Part shown: positions 36,147 through 45,521 of the stretch, in pieces
Layout: each line of letters begins with the position of its first letter
How positions within the stretch are numbered: the stretch's first letter is position 1
Source: Legionella donaldsonii
GTDB taxonomy: Bacteria; Pseudomonadota; Gammaproteobacteria; Legionellales; Legionellaceae
Direction: 5' to 3'
NCBI RefSeq assembly: GCF_900452385.1
Contig: NZ_UGOA01000001.1
Span: 939,501-1,003,500 of the forward strand
DNA length: 64,000 nt
The notes under the pieces: model-generated
Seen by the model: the letters and a program-made list of their open reading frames with translations, nothing else
Database searches by the model: none
What the model was told of the DNA's origin: nothing
Made by a program: the position numbers and the translations under genes

Positions 36147-36938
36147 ATGAGCTTATATGTAATTGTTACATTTTATAAATTTACACCACTCACTGATTAT
36201 GTCTCTATGAAAGAGCCTTTATTAAAGTCAATGAAAGCAAATGAAATAAAAGGAACCATTATTCTGGCTAGTGAAGGAGTAAATGGTACTTTTTGTGGTA
36301 AAAAAGAGAATGTGTTATCGCTAATCGCTTTCATGCGCAGTTATGCTGGTTTGGAAGATCTTGCTTTTAAAGAAAGTTTTGATGAATTTAACCCTTTCGA
36401 TAAAGCAAAGGTAAAATTACGTAAGGAAATTGTAACTCTGGGAGAAGCGGGGATTGATCCGGTTCTGGTCACTGGTACTCATGTGAGCCCCGAGGAATGG
36501 AACGAGTTGATTGCTGATCCCGATGTGGTAGTGGTTGATACCAGAAATGATTATGAAGTGCAGTTAGGGACTTTTAAAGGAGCGATTAATCCAAAAACGG
36601 AAAACTTCAGAGATTTCCCTGACTATGTTACAAACCATTTGAACGATAAAAAAGATAAGAAAATTGCCATGTTTTGTACTGGCGGCATACGTTGTGAAAA
36701 ATCGACCTCTTATTTAAAAAAATTGGGCTTTAATGAAGTCTATCAGTTGGATGGTGGCATACTTAATTATTTAGCCTCTATTCCCAAGGAAAAATCCATG
36801 TGGGAAGGCAGCTGCTTTGTTTTTGATGACAGGGTAGCCTTAGATCATAAACTACATAGCCTTGAAAGAGGTTCGATTGATAGTGAGTGGAAAAATAATA
36901 ACCGCAAAAAATCAATGGAAGAATCCGACACGCTCTAG
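36147..36938 (+). CDS. trhO: tRNA uridine 5-oxyacetic acid(34)/hydroxylation protein TrhO (rhodanese family)
   Basis: TrhO introduces 5-hydroxyuridine at position 34 of certain tRNAs in an oxygen-dependent way. The 263-residue protein has the N-terminal acylphosphatase-like domain ([13 protein letters not shown] near 38) and the rhodanese domain ([22 protein letters not shown], then catalytic [16 protein letters not shown] with Cys near 176). It is near the lower end of the family's length because the C-terminal zinc-binding part is missing. It starts one base after the exported protein gene, so the two are probably coupled. Confidence 0.9.
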   Translation: MSLYVIVTFYKFTPLTDYVSMKEPLLKSMKANEIKGTIILASEGVNGTFCGKKENVLSLIAFMRSYAGLEDLAFKESFDEFNPFDKAKVKLRKEIVTLGEAGIDPVLVTGTHVSPEEWNELIADPDVVVVDTRNDYEVQLGTFKGAINPKTENFRDFPDYVTNHLNDKKDKKIAMFCTGGIRCEKSTSYLKKLGFNEVYQLDGGILNYLASIPKEKSMWEGSCFVFDDRVALDHKLHSLERGSIDSEWKNNNRKKSMEESDTL

Positions 36939-37004
36939 TCGTGTAACAGCTGTTCGCCAGATTATAAAGCCCATACTGATTTCTGTCCTATACTAGGATA
37001 AATG

Positions 37005-37024
37005 GTCCCCGCTTGCGCGGGGAC
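37005..37024. repeat. GC-rich perfect palindrome (REP-like)
   Basis: GTCCCCGC and GCGGGGAC form an 8-bp perfect stem around TTGC. It lies between trhO and the PEBP gene and may act as a terminator for the former; no T run follows. Confidence 0.5.
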
Positions 37025-37119
37025 AAGCGGTTTAGAGCGAAAGCGCAGTAGGTTTCAATAGGCTTGTTGCGATATCCGCTGCATGAGTAAATAGACTGGA
37101 TTATCAGGAAGATAAAGCG

Positions 37120-37635
37120 ATGAGAAAGAAATCGGTTGCCTTCTGGTTTACTCTTTTATTCGGCTTGAGCATAAGGAGTTTTGCTATGAGCTTATCCCTT
37201 ACGAGTCCAGCTTTTGCAGCGAATACCCTGATCCCCTCTCAATATACCTGTCAAGGTGCTGATATTTCTCCAGCGCTGCTTTGGCAAGAGGCACCGGCAG
37301 CAACAAAATCTTATGTATTAATCCTGGATGATCCCGATGCTCCCAGTGGAGATTGGGTGCATTGGGTGATATTTAATATACCGCCAACTGTCCAAGGATT
37401 AGCGGATGATGCCGAATTACCAACAGGCGCAGTAAACAGTAAAAACAGTTGGGGGCAAATAGGCTATCGAGGTCCTTGCCCGCCAAGTGGTACACATCGT
37501 TATTTCTTTAAACTTTATGCATTGGATACGCTCTTAACTCTTAATGCCAATGCAACCAAACAAGATGTTCTTGCCGCGATGGCGAATCATGTGTTGGAGA
37601 AAAGTGAGTTGATAGGTCTTTATCGTAGGCAATAA
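37120..37635 (+). CDS. Phosphatidylethanolamine-binding-family protein (YbhB/YbcL type), exported
   Basis: The 171-residue protein has a signal peptide (ending near SFA, residue 22) and then the PEBP core: SPALLWQEAP (about 49-58), DDPDAPSGDWVHWVIFNIP (about 70-88) and GYRGPCPPSGTHRYFFKLYALD (about 114-135). Bacterial members such as YbhB and YbcL bind anionic ligands or affect host signalling, but no function can be assigned here. Its position past the hairpin suggests its own promoter. Confidence 0.92.
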   Translation: MRKKSVAFWFTLLFGLSIRSFAMSLSLTSPAFAANTLIPSQYTCQGADISPALLWQEAPAATKSYVLILDDPDAPSGDWVHWVIFNIPPTVQGLADDAELPTGAVNSKNSWGQIGYRGPCPPSGTHRYFFKLYALDTLLTLNANATKQDVLAAMANHVLEKSELIGLYRRQ

Positions 37636-37666
37636 AAAGAGGTAAAAATTGTCAGCGAGAGGAATT

Positions 37667-39514
37667 TTAGCGTGATTCCTCGAGGCTGCTGACTATTTCT
37701 AACCATTCTTCTTCGGCCTGAAGAAGCTCTTGCTGTATATTTTTCTGTTCATTTAATAACGTTTGCAATTTTTTTTGCTGCCCCTCTTCATAGAGGGATA
37801 AATCTGAAAGTATTGTTTCAAATTGAGAGAGCCGTTGATGGGACTGTTCGATCATTTGCTCCAGTTTTTTCAGACGATTTTGTAAACTTTTTTTCTCACG
37901 ATATTGGTTTGCACTTTGGGTTGATGTATTTTCTTTCCCTGTTTCCCGATTCTGTAGCCATTGATAATAATCGTCCAAATCACCTTTAAAGGGTTGCACG
38001 TGATGTTGATAAACAAGGTAAAAATCATCGACAGAGGTGCGCAATAAATGCCTGTCATGTGAAATCAGAATTAAGGCGCCTTCATAGCTTTGTAGAGCGA
38101 TTTCTATCGCAGCCCGCATACCAAGATCCAAATGGTTTGTTGGCTCATCAAGCAATAATAGATTGGGTTTTAACCAAACCAATTTAGCCAGAGCGAGCCT
38201 CGCTTTTTCACCGCCCGAAAAATAGTGGATAGGTTTGGTGGCCATGTCCCCTATAAAATTAAAACCACCCAAATAATCACGAATGGTTTGTTCGCGGGTT
38301 TCTGGGGAGAGGAGCTGAATTGTTTCAACAGGGCTTAATTTATCATCTAATTCTTCCAGTTGGTGCTGGGCATAATAACCAATTTGCAAGTGGGGTGAGC
38401 GATAAATCGTACCGGATAAAGGTGTTAAGGTCCCCGTCAGGGTTTTAATTAACGTTGATTTTCCTTCACCGTTAGGACCTAGTAACGCCAGCCTGTCTCC
38501 GGGATTTAATACCAAATTGATCTTTTTCAGAATTGGACTGTTTATCTCGTAGCCAGCATTTACTTTTTCACAGTTGAGCAAAGGATTTCCTGCACGTGGA
38601 CAGGGATAAAAGTTAAAAGAAAAAGGTGAATCAACCTGTGCCTGTGCCACAATGTCCATTTTAGCGATCGCGTTGAGTCGACTTTGTGCCTGCTTGGCTT
38701 TTGATGCTTTCGCACGAAAGCGATTAACATAAGTCATCAAATGACTAATTTTCTGTTGCTGTTTTTCATAAGTGAGTTGCTGCAGAGCCAATTGTTGAGC
38801 ACGGATTTGCTCAAAACGGCTGTAATTCCCACTATATAAATTCATAGCCTGCTGTTCTATATGAAGAATATGAGTAACAAAGGCATCCAGAAATTCGCGA
38901 TCATGGGAAATGAGTAAAATGCTACTCGGGCATTGCTTTAGCCATTTTTCCAACCAGAAAATAGCTTCCATATCCAAGTGGTTAGTCGGTTCATCAAGCA
39001 ACAGGAGGTCGGCAGGTTTCATAAGGCAGCGGGCAAGGCTTAAACGCATACGCCAACCGCCCGAAAAACTGTTCACAGAATTTTTTTGTTCTGTCGCTTT
39101 AAAGCCCAAGCCAGCCATAATAGAAGCTGCTTTTGCAGGTTTACTATAACCCGCTGTTTGATTGAGTAATTCGTGGCAGAGGAGAACCTCAGCATCGTCA
39201 CCTCGTTGCTCTGCACGACCCAATCGTTGTTGTAACGCCAGATAATCGTCATCACCAGCAAGTACAAAATCAACGGCAGGTTCGTCACTATCCGGTAACT
39301 GCTGTGATAAATGGCTAATCCGCAATTGCGGATTAAGCAGGCAATCACCGCTATCAGGATGCAATTGATCCAGGATTAAGGCAAACAAACTGGATTTGCC
39401 ACAACCATTGTGGCCAATCAAGCCAACCTTCTGTTTTTCGTACAGTGTCACGCTGGTTTTATCCAGCAGGACTTTATTACCGCGAGAAAGGGTAATTTGA
39501 CGCAGTGTTAACAT
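37667..39514 (-). CDS. ABC-F family ATPase (YheS/Uup-like)
   Basis: The 615-residue protein has two ABC domains in tandem and no membrane segment. Walker A motifs are GHNGCGKSS (about 30) and GPNGEGKST (about 348), with signatures FSGGWRMRLSLA and FSGGEKARLALA and the linker rich in basic residues between. A C-terminal coiled coil (about 530-610) is present. ABC-F proteins act on ribosomes. The length and C-terminal coiled coil resemble YheS more than Uup. An upstream frame from 39532 exists; the ATG at 39514 gives the usual MLTLRQITLSRG start. Confidence 0.93.
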   Translation of the reverse strand: MLTLRQITLSRGNKVLLDKTSVTLYEKQKVGLIGHNGCGKSSLFALILDQLHPDSGDCLLNPQLRISHLSQQLPDSDEPAVDFVLAGDDDYLALQQRLGRAEQRGDDAEVLLCHELLNQTAGYSKPAKAASIMAGLGFKATEQKNSVNSFSGGWRMRLSLARCLMKPADLLLLDEPTNHLDMEAIFWLEKWLKQCPSSILLISHDREFLDAFVTHILHIEQQAMNLYSGNYSRFEQIRAQQLALQQLTYEKQQQKISHLMTYVNRFRAKASKAKQAQSRLNAIAKMDIVAQAQVDSPFSFNFYPCPRAGNPLLNCEKVNAGYEINSPILKKINLVLNPGDRLALLGPNGEGKSTLIKTLTGTLTPLSGTIYRSPHLQIGYYAQHQLEELDDKLSPVETIQLLSPETREQTIRDYLGGFNFIGDMATKPIHYFSGGEKARLALAKLVWLKPNLLLLDEPTNHLDLGMRAAIEIALQSYEGALILISHDRHLLRTSVDDFYLVYQHHVQPFKGDLDDYYQWLQNRETGKENTSTQSANQYREKKSLQNRLKKLEQMIEQSHQRLSQFETILSDLSLYEEGQQKKLQTLLNEQKNIQQELLQAEEEWLEIVSSLEESR

Positions 39515-39584
39515 AGTATTCGGAACTAGCAATTAAGTAGGCGCTATAGTACCACAATGTACAAAATACCCTAAGAGTCGGAGT

Positions 39585-39887
39585 TTATGCCCATAAAACA
39601 TCACATTGCTTCTTTTGGGCTGATTTAAGCATATTGAGTAAAGGAAAGGCGCGATGAGCAAGGCTTATATTAGGTTCTTCGTCCTCCGCCTCATCGGCGG
39701 TGTTTTGTTCTTTTTTTCCTGTTTTCGCTAGTCCCTGTTGTAAGCGAGTTAATGCTTCAGGAATATCCGCAGCAACAATTGCACCGGGAATTGTAGCGCT
39801 GTGCCCCATCATTTTTAAAAGTTGTATTGCTACATCACCAAACATGGTGATATTTTCGTAAGCATCACTGGAGAAAGTAACCAACAT
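39585..39887 (-). CDS. DUF1840-family protein
   Basis: The 100-residue protein begins MLVTFSSDAYENITMFGDVA and has the MMGHSATIPGAIVAADIPEALTRL segment diagnostic of DUF1840, a small family of unknown function common in proteobacteria. AAGGAA precedes the start. Because of a palindromic repeat just upstream, its promoter must lie within or beyond that repeat. Confidence 0.85.
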   Translation of the reverse strand: MLVTFSSDAYENITMFGDVAIQLLKMMGHSATIPGAIVAADIPEALTRLQQGLAKTGKKEQNTADEAEDEEPNISLAHRAFPLLNMLKSAQKKQCDVLWA

Positions 39888-39930
39888 AATCATTTCCTTA
39901 TTTTTATCATCTAACAATACAGATTTTACT

Positions 39931-40056
39931 AGGGTCTGTAGTCATTACGCCAGCTTGAGTGAAAAGCGGTGATTTATGCTCCTCTCGCCCAGTTTACACG
40001 AGAGTAAAAGAGCAGCGAAGGAAATCAACGCTTTTCGTTAAAGGGCTACAGACCCT
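39931..40056. repeat. 126-bp element with terminal inverted repeats (family 3)
   Basis: The ends AGGGTCTGTAG and CTACAGACCCT are perfect 11-bp inverted repeats. The inner arms (GAAAAGCGGTGATT with AATCAACGCTTTTC) are also inverted, giving a near-palindrome. It lies between the divergent DUF1840 and queA genes. A second, lone AGGGTCTG occurs near 27772 upstream of lepB and may be chance. Confidence 0.7.
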
Positions 40057-40137
40057 AAATCAAAAGCTTCTGCCTAAATCGACACAACTTTAATTGATTA
40101 GGTATATAATAGTGCCATTTTGTTGCCAGGTCGAAAA

Positions 40138-41151
40138 ATGAATAAGCAAGATTTTTATTTTGATTTACCGGAAGAGTTGATTGCGCAGTATCCTTTAGCC
40201 AAACGCAGCGACTCGCGATTATTGATTTACAATCGCAAAACGGGTTGTAGCGCGCATCATCAATTCAAAGACATTGTGCAATTTTTTCAGCCCGGTGATC
40301 TTTTAGTAATGAATAACAGTAAAGTTATCCCGGCGCGCTTGTATGGCAGAAAAGAAAGTGGGGGCAAGATCGAGTTATTGATTGAACGCTTGCAAGGCAA
40401 TAATTCATTTTTAGCCCATATTAAAGCGAGCAAATCACCAAAAGCGGGTACACTTATCTATTTGGACAATGATTGGCGTGTTGAAGTAGTAAGCAAGCAG
40501 GATGACTTATACCATTGTCAGGTTTTAGGTGATGTGGAGATGATGCTGGAGCAAATAGGCCACATGCCATTGCCTCCCTACATTACTCGTGCGGATGACA
40601 CAATGGATAGCGAGCGCTATCAGACTGTGTATGCAAAATATAAAGGGTCAGTAGCAGCGCCGACAGCTGGTTTGCATTTTGATGAAGAACTGTTGCAGCA
40701 GTTACAGGGTAAAGGTATTAACATTGCCTATTCAACCTTGCATGTGGGTGCGGGGACTTTTCGTCCGGTGCGTTGCGATTCAATCAGTGAACATAAGATG
40801 CATAGTGAGCAATTTACTGTTACTGAGGCGCTATGCCAGGCAGTCAATGAAACCCGGGCAGCGGGCAAGCGTGTGATTGCTGTTGGGACAACCGCCTTGC
40901 GTAGTTTGGAGAGTGCCGCTGAAGGAGGTCGCCTCAAACCTTGTAGTCGCGATACCGATATTTTCATTTATCCGGGTTATCAATTTCAAATCTGTGACGG
41001 TTTGATTACTAATTTCCATTTGCCTGAATCAACCCTTTTAATGCTTGTTTCCGCTTTTATAGGTCACGCGCAAGCGATGGCTCTTTATCAAGAGGCCATA
41101 GCACAAAATTATCGTTTTTTTAGTTATGGCGATGCCAGTTTGTTGCTTTAA
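40138..41151 (+). CDS. queA: S-adenosylmethionine:tRNA ribosyltransferase-isomerase
   Basis: QueA transfers the ribosyl part of AdoMet onto preQ1 in tRNA to make epoxyqueuosine, the step after TGT. The 338-residue protein starts MNKQDFYFDLPEELIAQYPL, has the APTAGLHF and TLHVGAGTF motifs, and TALRSLESAAEGG near the C-terminus, all typical of QueA. The ATG at 40138 gives the usual N-terminus. The gene heads a cluster with a tgt-like gene, yajC, secD and secF. Confidence 0.97.
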   Translation: MNKQDFYFDLPEELIAQYPLAKRSDSRLLIYNRKTGCSAHHQFKDIVQFFQPGDLLVMNNSKVIPARLYGRKESGGKIELLIERLQGNNSFLAHIKASKSPKAGTLIYLDNDWRVEVVSKQDDLYHCQVLGDVEMMLEQIGHMPLPPYITRADDTMDSERYQTVYAKYKGSVAAPTAGLHFDEELLQQLQGKGINIAYSTLHVGAGTFRPVRCDSISEHKMHSEQFTVTEALCQAVNETRAAGKRVIAVGTTALRSLESAAEGGRLKPCSRDTDIFIYPGYQFQICDGLITNFHLPESTLLMLVSAFIGHAQAMALYQEAIAQNYRFFSYGDASLLL

Positions 41152-41162
41152 TAAGGATTTGC

Positions 41163-42011
41163 ATGATAAACAAAAAACAAGGTCTAGGTTTGACCCCGGT
41201 ATTGACTGCGGAAGCAGGCAATTGTTTGACTCTGGCAAACTGGCAAGAAGTCGGTATTAAGGCTGGGGCTTATTATTTGGACGCATTGCTCATGAAGCCT
41301 GGGGTTGTTTGCCTTAAAAAACTTGCTCCTTTATCTCATTATACCGGTTGGCAAGGGATTACTGTATTAAATGCTTCACTATTAACTGCACGAAATGGTG
41401 TTTACACGATTCGCTCTTGCTATGATGGCAGCCGTATAATAACTGATCAGAACGAACTGACTTCCTTAATTAGCTTGTTGCAGGCGGATAGAGTGGTTTT
41501 GCCCTACGGAATATTGAATAACTCTAATCTCAAAGTTTGGCAAACCCTAGCCGAAACAAGTAGGTTATTTGTTTCAGTGGATGAGCACGCACCAATTTAT
41601 CCGGACTGGTTATTGGGCAGGTACCTGCGTTATGACTGCACAAAACCTTTTTCCGATTTTATGCAGGAACTGCGACAACATGCCGATGCACCTCTCTATT
41701 TGAGTGGTGAATTTACAAGTGAACAATTGCATGAGTTGGCACGTTATCCTGTTTGGCATGTAGAGTCTGATAAACCAGCCAGAGATGCAATGGAAGGGCG
41801 GGTTTACAATAAAGAAGGCATCATTGATATCCTTGATAGCCAACAGGCAGAAGATTACCGGCCCATTGCTGATTGTTCTTGTCCAACTTGTCAGCAATCA
41901 TTGACCAGAGCCTATTTACATCATTTATTAGGGCACACACCACTTTTGTGCCAACGGTTTCTTATTCAACATAATGTTCATTATTACCAACAGCTGTTAT
42001 TACCCTCATGA
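41163..42011 (+). CDS. Degenerate tRNA-guanine transglycosylase-like protein (TGT paralogue)
   Basis: This 282-residue protein occupies the slot where tgt normally sits (queA-tgt-yajC-secD-secF) and is clearly homologous at its C-terminus: CSCPTC (Cys238, 240, 243), SLTRAYLHHLLGH and H270 match the TGT zinc site and the following helix. Upstream, the TGT motifs for substrate and catalysis (DSGGFQ, GGLAVGE, the FDCVMPTR catalytic Asp segment) cannot be found; ESDKPAR aligns with the last of these but has Glu for the Asp. The protein is about 90 residues shorter than normal. It starts 11 bases after queA. It may be an inactive partner, as eukaryotic QTRT2 is, or an altered enzyme. Confidence 0.8.
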   Translation: MINKKQGLGLTPVLTAEAGNCLTLANWQEVGIKAGAYYLDALLMKPGVVCLKKLAPLSHYTGWQGITVLNASLLTARNGVYTIRSCYDGSRIITDQNELTSLISLLQADRVVLPYGILNNSNLKVWQTLAETSRLFVSVDEHAPIYPDWLLGRYLRYDCTKPFSDFMQELRQHADAPLYLSGEFTSEQLHELARYPVWHVESDKPARDAMEGRVYNKEGIIDILDSQQAEDYRPIADCSCPTCQQSLTRAYLHHLLGHTPLLCQRFLIQHNVHYYQQLLLPS

Positions 42012-42135
42012 CAAACATAACATGAAATTACTTAGGTACTTCATTTACGCGAGAGTGAAATATCGTTATGATGTCACGCTATCTTGCCCAGCCTTGGGCT
42101 AGTGCCATGATTAAACAGCGACTGAGGAGATTAGT

Positions 42136-42474
42136 ATGAGTTTTTTTATAAGCGATGCTATGGCTGCAGCCCCGACCACTACACAAGCAGCGCAGCCTGA
42201 CGGCACGTTTTCGCTGATTATGATCGTTGTCATTTTTGTATTGTTTTATTTTATGTTGATAAGGCCACAAAACAAACGAGCAAAAGAACATCGTGAAATG
42301 ATTAATCAATTGAAGAAGGGCGATGAAATTGTAACGTCTGGAGGAATACTGGCTAAGGTTGTTAGCATTGATGAGCAATACATCAAAGTTGCTCTTGCCG
42401 AAGGCGTTGAAATTAACTTGCAGCGAGGCGCAGTAAGTACAATTTTGCCTAAAGGCACCATTAAATCCCTTTAA
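42136..42474 (+). CDS. yajC: Preprotein translocase subunit YajC
   Basis: This small accessory protein of the SecDF-YajC complex in the inner membrane has 112 residues. A single transmembrane helix (about 26-47, IMIVVIFVLFYFMLI) is followed by RPQNKRAKEHREMINQLKKGDEIVTSGGI, the family signature. It is followed after 20 bases by secD. Confidence 0.96.
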   Translation: MSFFISDAMAAAPTTTQAAQPDGTFSLIMIVVIFVLFYFMLIRPQNKRAKEHREMINQLKKGDEIVTSGGILAKVVSIDEQYIKVALAEGVEINLQRGAVSTILPKGTIKSL

Positions 42475-42494
42475 GTTGGCGCAGGGACACGGAA

Positions 42495-44351
42495 ATGCAG
42501 AATAAATATCCTCTGTGGAAAAACATTATGCTGATCATCATTGCGGTGCTCGGCTTAATCTATGCGATACCTAATTTGTACAGCGAAGATCCTGCTGTAC
42601 AAATTTCTTCATCAACCCCAGTTGACATGGAGCAACTCAGTCAACAAGTTCAGACTTTACTCGACGAAGCAAAGCTCAAATATAGTCCGATAGTCGTTTC
42701 TGGAGACAATCTGGAAATAAGGTTTTCTTCGACTGATACCCAATTGCTGGCTCGGGATATTATTAAAAATGGTCTTGGTTCAGATTACACAGTTGCGTTA
42801 AATTTAGCAGCGGCCACTCCAACCTGGTTAAGCAGAATAGGTGCAGAACCAATGAAGCAAGGCCTGGATCTGCGTGGTGGGGTACATTTTCTTTTGGAAG
42901 TCGATGTAGATAGCGTTGTCGGTCGTCGTTTTGAAGGGTTGATGAAAAGCATCGGCCAGGACTTGCGTGAAGCGGGTATTCGTTATACTGGAATTCGTTA
43001 TGTCGCTGATAAAGGCATTGACGTACGTTTCCGTTCTACGGAAGACATGCAAAATGCCGCTGTCGAGATTAAGGACAAGTTTTCTAATTTGGTCCTGGAG
43101 AAATCGAATGCTGCTTATACGATTTCCCTTTCCTTGTCCCCTGCGGAGTTAAACTCAATTCGTCAGAATACTATCGAACAGACCATGAGTATTTTACGAA
43201 ATCGGGTTAATGAACTGGGTGTTGGAGAAGCAGTAGTCCAGCAGCAGGGAGCAACACGAATTGGAGTGGATCTTCCTGGTATCCAGGACGCGGCACGTGC
43301 AAAACAAATTCTGGGTGGTACCGCTACTTTGCAATTCCATCTCGTTGATCAGGAAAACGATGCACAAATTGCCAAGCAAACAGGGGTTATTCCTGTTGAT
43401 AGCAAACTCTATATGATGGATGGACACCCTATTTTATTGAAGCGTCAGGTGGTACTCAGCGGCGATTCAATTACTAGTGCTGTTTCCAGTTTTGATCAGC
43501 AGACAGCTAGCCCTTCCGTACAAATTCAGCTAGGCGGGGGTGGGGAAAGCCTATTTACCAAAATTACCCGGGAAAATATTAATAAGCGTATGGCCATTGT
43601 GTTTGTTGAAACCAAGGCAACGACTCAAACCGTGGACGGAGTCAGCAAACGAATTAATCATCGTGAAGAGCGGGTGATTTCAGCACCAGTTATTCAAAAT
43701 GCGTTGGGTAATAGTTTCCAGATTACTGGGCTGTCAGACAGTAAAGAAGCGAGTAATTTAGCCCTGCTACTACGGGCAGGTGCGCTGCCTGCAGTGATTT
43801 ATCCCGTAGAGGAACGGACAGTCGGACCTTCATTAGGTAAAGAGAATATTCATCGTGGTATGGTGTCTCTGCAAGTGGGTATGGGGTTAATTTTAGTGTT
43901 GATGCTAGTGTACTACCGCTTCTTTGGTCTAGTCGCTAATATTGCATTATTTTTGAACCTGCTTTTGCTTAGCGCCCTGATGTCCATTATCGGTGCTACG
44001 TTGACTTTGCCTGGAATCGCTGGCTTTGTGTTAACGGTCGGGATGGCCGTTGATGCTAATGTCTTGATCTATGAAAGAATCAGGGAAGAGTTACGCAACG
44101 GTTTATCACCCCAGGCAGCAATGTTTGCAGGGTATGAACGGGCTTTTGCGACAATTATCGATGCCAACGTTACCACGCTTATTGTGGGTATAGTCTTGTT
44201 TGCTATAGGTACTGGGCCTGTTCGTGGTTTTGCAGTGATCTTATGCTTGGGATTGTTGACATCGATGTTAACAAGCATCACCTATACTCGTGCTATCGTA
44301 AATTGGTATTACGGTGGGCGGAATGTGAAAAAACTGTCAATTGGTATTTGA
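42495..44351 (+). CDS. secD: Protein translocase subunit SecD
   Basis: SecD, with SecF, uses the proton gradient to help late steps of protein export. In the 618 residues, an N-terminal transmembrane helix (about 12-30) precedes a large periplasmic domain with LDLRGGVHFLLEVD (near 120) and the P1 domain, then a five-helix RND-type core with GMAVDANVLIYERIREEL (near 520-537). The length matches family members. It lies between yajC and secF with 12-20 base gaps. Confidence 0.97.
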   Translation: MQNKYPLWKNIMLIIIAVLGLIYAIPNLYSEDPAVQISSSTPVDMEQLSQQVQTLLDEAKLKYSPIVVSGDNLEIRFSSTDTQLLARDIIKNGLGSDYTVALNLAAATPTWLSRIGAEPMKQGLDLRGGVHFLLEVDVDSVVGRRFEGLMKSIGQDLREAGIRYTGIRYVADKGIDVRFRSTEDMQNAAVEIKDKFSNLVLEKSNAAYTISLSLSPAELNSIRQNTIEQTMSILRNRVNELGVGEAVVQQQGATRIGVDLPGIQDAARAKQILGGTATLQFHLVDQENDAQIAKQTGVIPVDSKLYMMDGHPILLKRQVVLSGDSITSAVSSFDQQTASPSVQIQLGGGGESLFTKITRENINKRMAIVFVETKATTQTVDGVSKRINHREERVISAPVIQNALGNSFQITGLSDSKEASNLALLLRAGALPAVIYPVEERTVGPSLGKENIHRGMVSLQVGMGLILVLMLVYYRFFGLVANIALFLNLLLLSALMSIIGATLTLPGIAGFVLTVGMAVDANVLIYERIREELRNGLSPQAAMFAGYERAFATIIDANVTTLIVGIVLFAIGTGPVRGFAVILCLGLLTSMLTSITYTRAIVNWYYGGRNVKKLSIGI

Positions 44352-44363
44352 GGCGAGGCTTAG

Positions 44364-45281
44364 ATGGAATTTTTTAATCCAAATTCAAAAATAGATTTCA
44401 TGGGGGCCCGCAAGTGGACCGCTCTATTTTCTGCGCTTGTCTTCTTGGTATCGATTGGTGCCTTGTTGATTAATGGGTTGAAATGGGGGTTGGATTTTAC
44501 TGGTGGAACCCAAATTGAAATTTCTTATCAGCAACCGGCTGATTTAACGGCGATCCGCGACAATTTATACAAGGTAGGCTTTAAGGAAGCACAGGTAGTT
44601 AGCTATGGTACATCCAAGGATGTGCTAATTAGTATTGCGCCCCGGGCTGATCTTGATCAGACTTTGCTTGTTGAGAAGGTGATGCAACAATTACCTGGTG
44701 CGGAAAAGCAACGAGTTGATTTTGTTGGTCCTCAGGTTGGACAAGAATTAGCTACTAAAGGTGCATTGGCAATCATTGTATCTCTACTTGCTACCATGAT
44801 TTATATTGCCATGCGTTTTGAATACCGCTTGGCAGTTAGTTCGGCAGTAGCCTTGGTGCATGATCCGGTACTCATTCTTGGTGTTTTTGCCATGTTTGGT
44901 ATTGAGTTTGATCTCAAAGCGTTAGCGGGTCTGCTTGCGGTTATTGGTTATTCATTAAACGATACGATCGTTGTTTTTGACCGGGTACGAGAGAATTTTG
45001 TTAAGATCCGGCGTGCAACGTCGTTAGAAATAATGAACATTTCTATTAACCAGACGTTATCCAGAACTATCATGACTTCTTTGTTAACTTTGTTTGTTGT
45101 AGTTGCTTTGTTCGTCTATGGTGGTGAGACAATTCGTGGATTTTCTTTGGCATTAATCATCGGAATCGTTATCGGTACTTATTCTTCAATCTACGTAGCA
45201 GGCGCGTTGGCTGTTGCAATGGGTTTAGACAGAAAAGATTTTATGCCAGCGCAACGCAAAGAAATTGATGACAGACCCTAG
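44364..45281 (+). CDS. secF: Protein translocase subunit SecF
   Basis: The 305-residue inner-membrane protein carries the SecF signature GLDFTGGTQIEI (about 41-52) in the first periplasmic segment, and the DTIVVFDRVRENF motif (about 200-212) of the transmembrane core. Six transmembrane helices are expected. It ends the yajC-secD-secF unit; its last bases abut a repeat element that may act as a terminator. Confidence 0.97.
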   Translation: MEFFNPNSKIDFMGARKWTALFSALVFLVSIGALLINGLKWGLDFTGGTQIEISYQQPADLTAIRDNLYKVGFKEAQVVSYGTSKDVLISIAPRADLDQTLLVEKVMQQLPGAEKQRVDFVGPQVGQELATKGALAIIVSLLATMIYIAMRFEYRLAVSSAVALVHDPVLILGVFAMFGIEFDLKALAGLLAVIGYSLNDTIVVFDRVRENFVKIRRATSLEIMNISINQTLSRTIMTSLLTLFVVVALFVYGGETIRGFSLALIIGIVIGTYSSIYVAGALAVAMGLDRKDFMPAQRKEIDDRP

Positions 45282-45422
45282 GGGTAATTGACATTTCTAC
45301 TATCTTGGCGCTTCTGCTTTGATTTTCTGTGCTTCGCTGCTCACATACTTGTAGGTATGCTCCGCTGCGATGCTCGAAAATCAAAGCATAAGCACGCAAG
45401 CCAGCGAAATGTAAATCACCCC
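45281..45422. repeat. 142-bp element with terminal inverted repeats (family 4, copy A)
   Basis: The ends GGGGTAATTGACATTTC and GAAATGTAAATCACCCC are inverted repeats with three mismatches. The interior is partly palindromic and shares TTTCTACTATCTTGGCG with the element at 48756-48894, which is present in the opposite orientation. It begins at the last base of secF. Confidence 0.75.
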
Positions 45423-45480
45423 TTGCCGCATTGATGGCTTGATTTCCTGTGCTTCGCTACTCGAAAATTAAGCCATAAAC
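45423..45480. repeat. Decayed partial unit of repeat family 4
   Basis: This segment repeats TGATTTCCTGTGCTTCGCT and CTCGAAAATTAAGCCATAA from the adjacent full element, in the same orientation. It looks like an eroded second insertion or an internal duplication. Confidence 0.5.
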
Positions 45481-45521
45481 AGGTGCAGGTTGGTGGGCAC
45501 TTCGCCTAACCGCGTATTGAC

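Noticed and set aside
41163-42011. A frameshift or truncation artefact as the explanation of the short tgt-like protein
   Set aside because: The frame is continuous, the start and stop are in normal operon positions, and the missing motifs are not found in another frame nearby.
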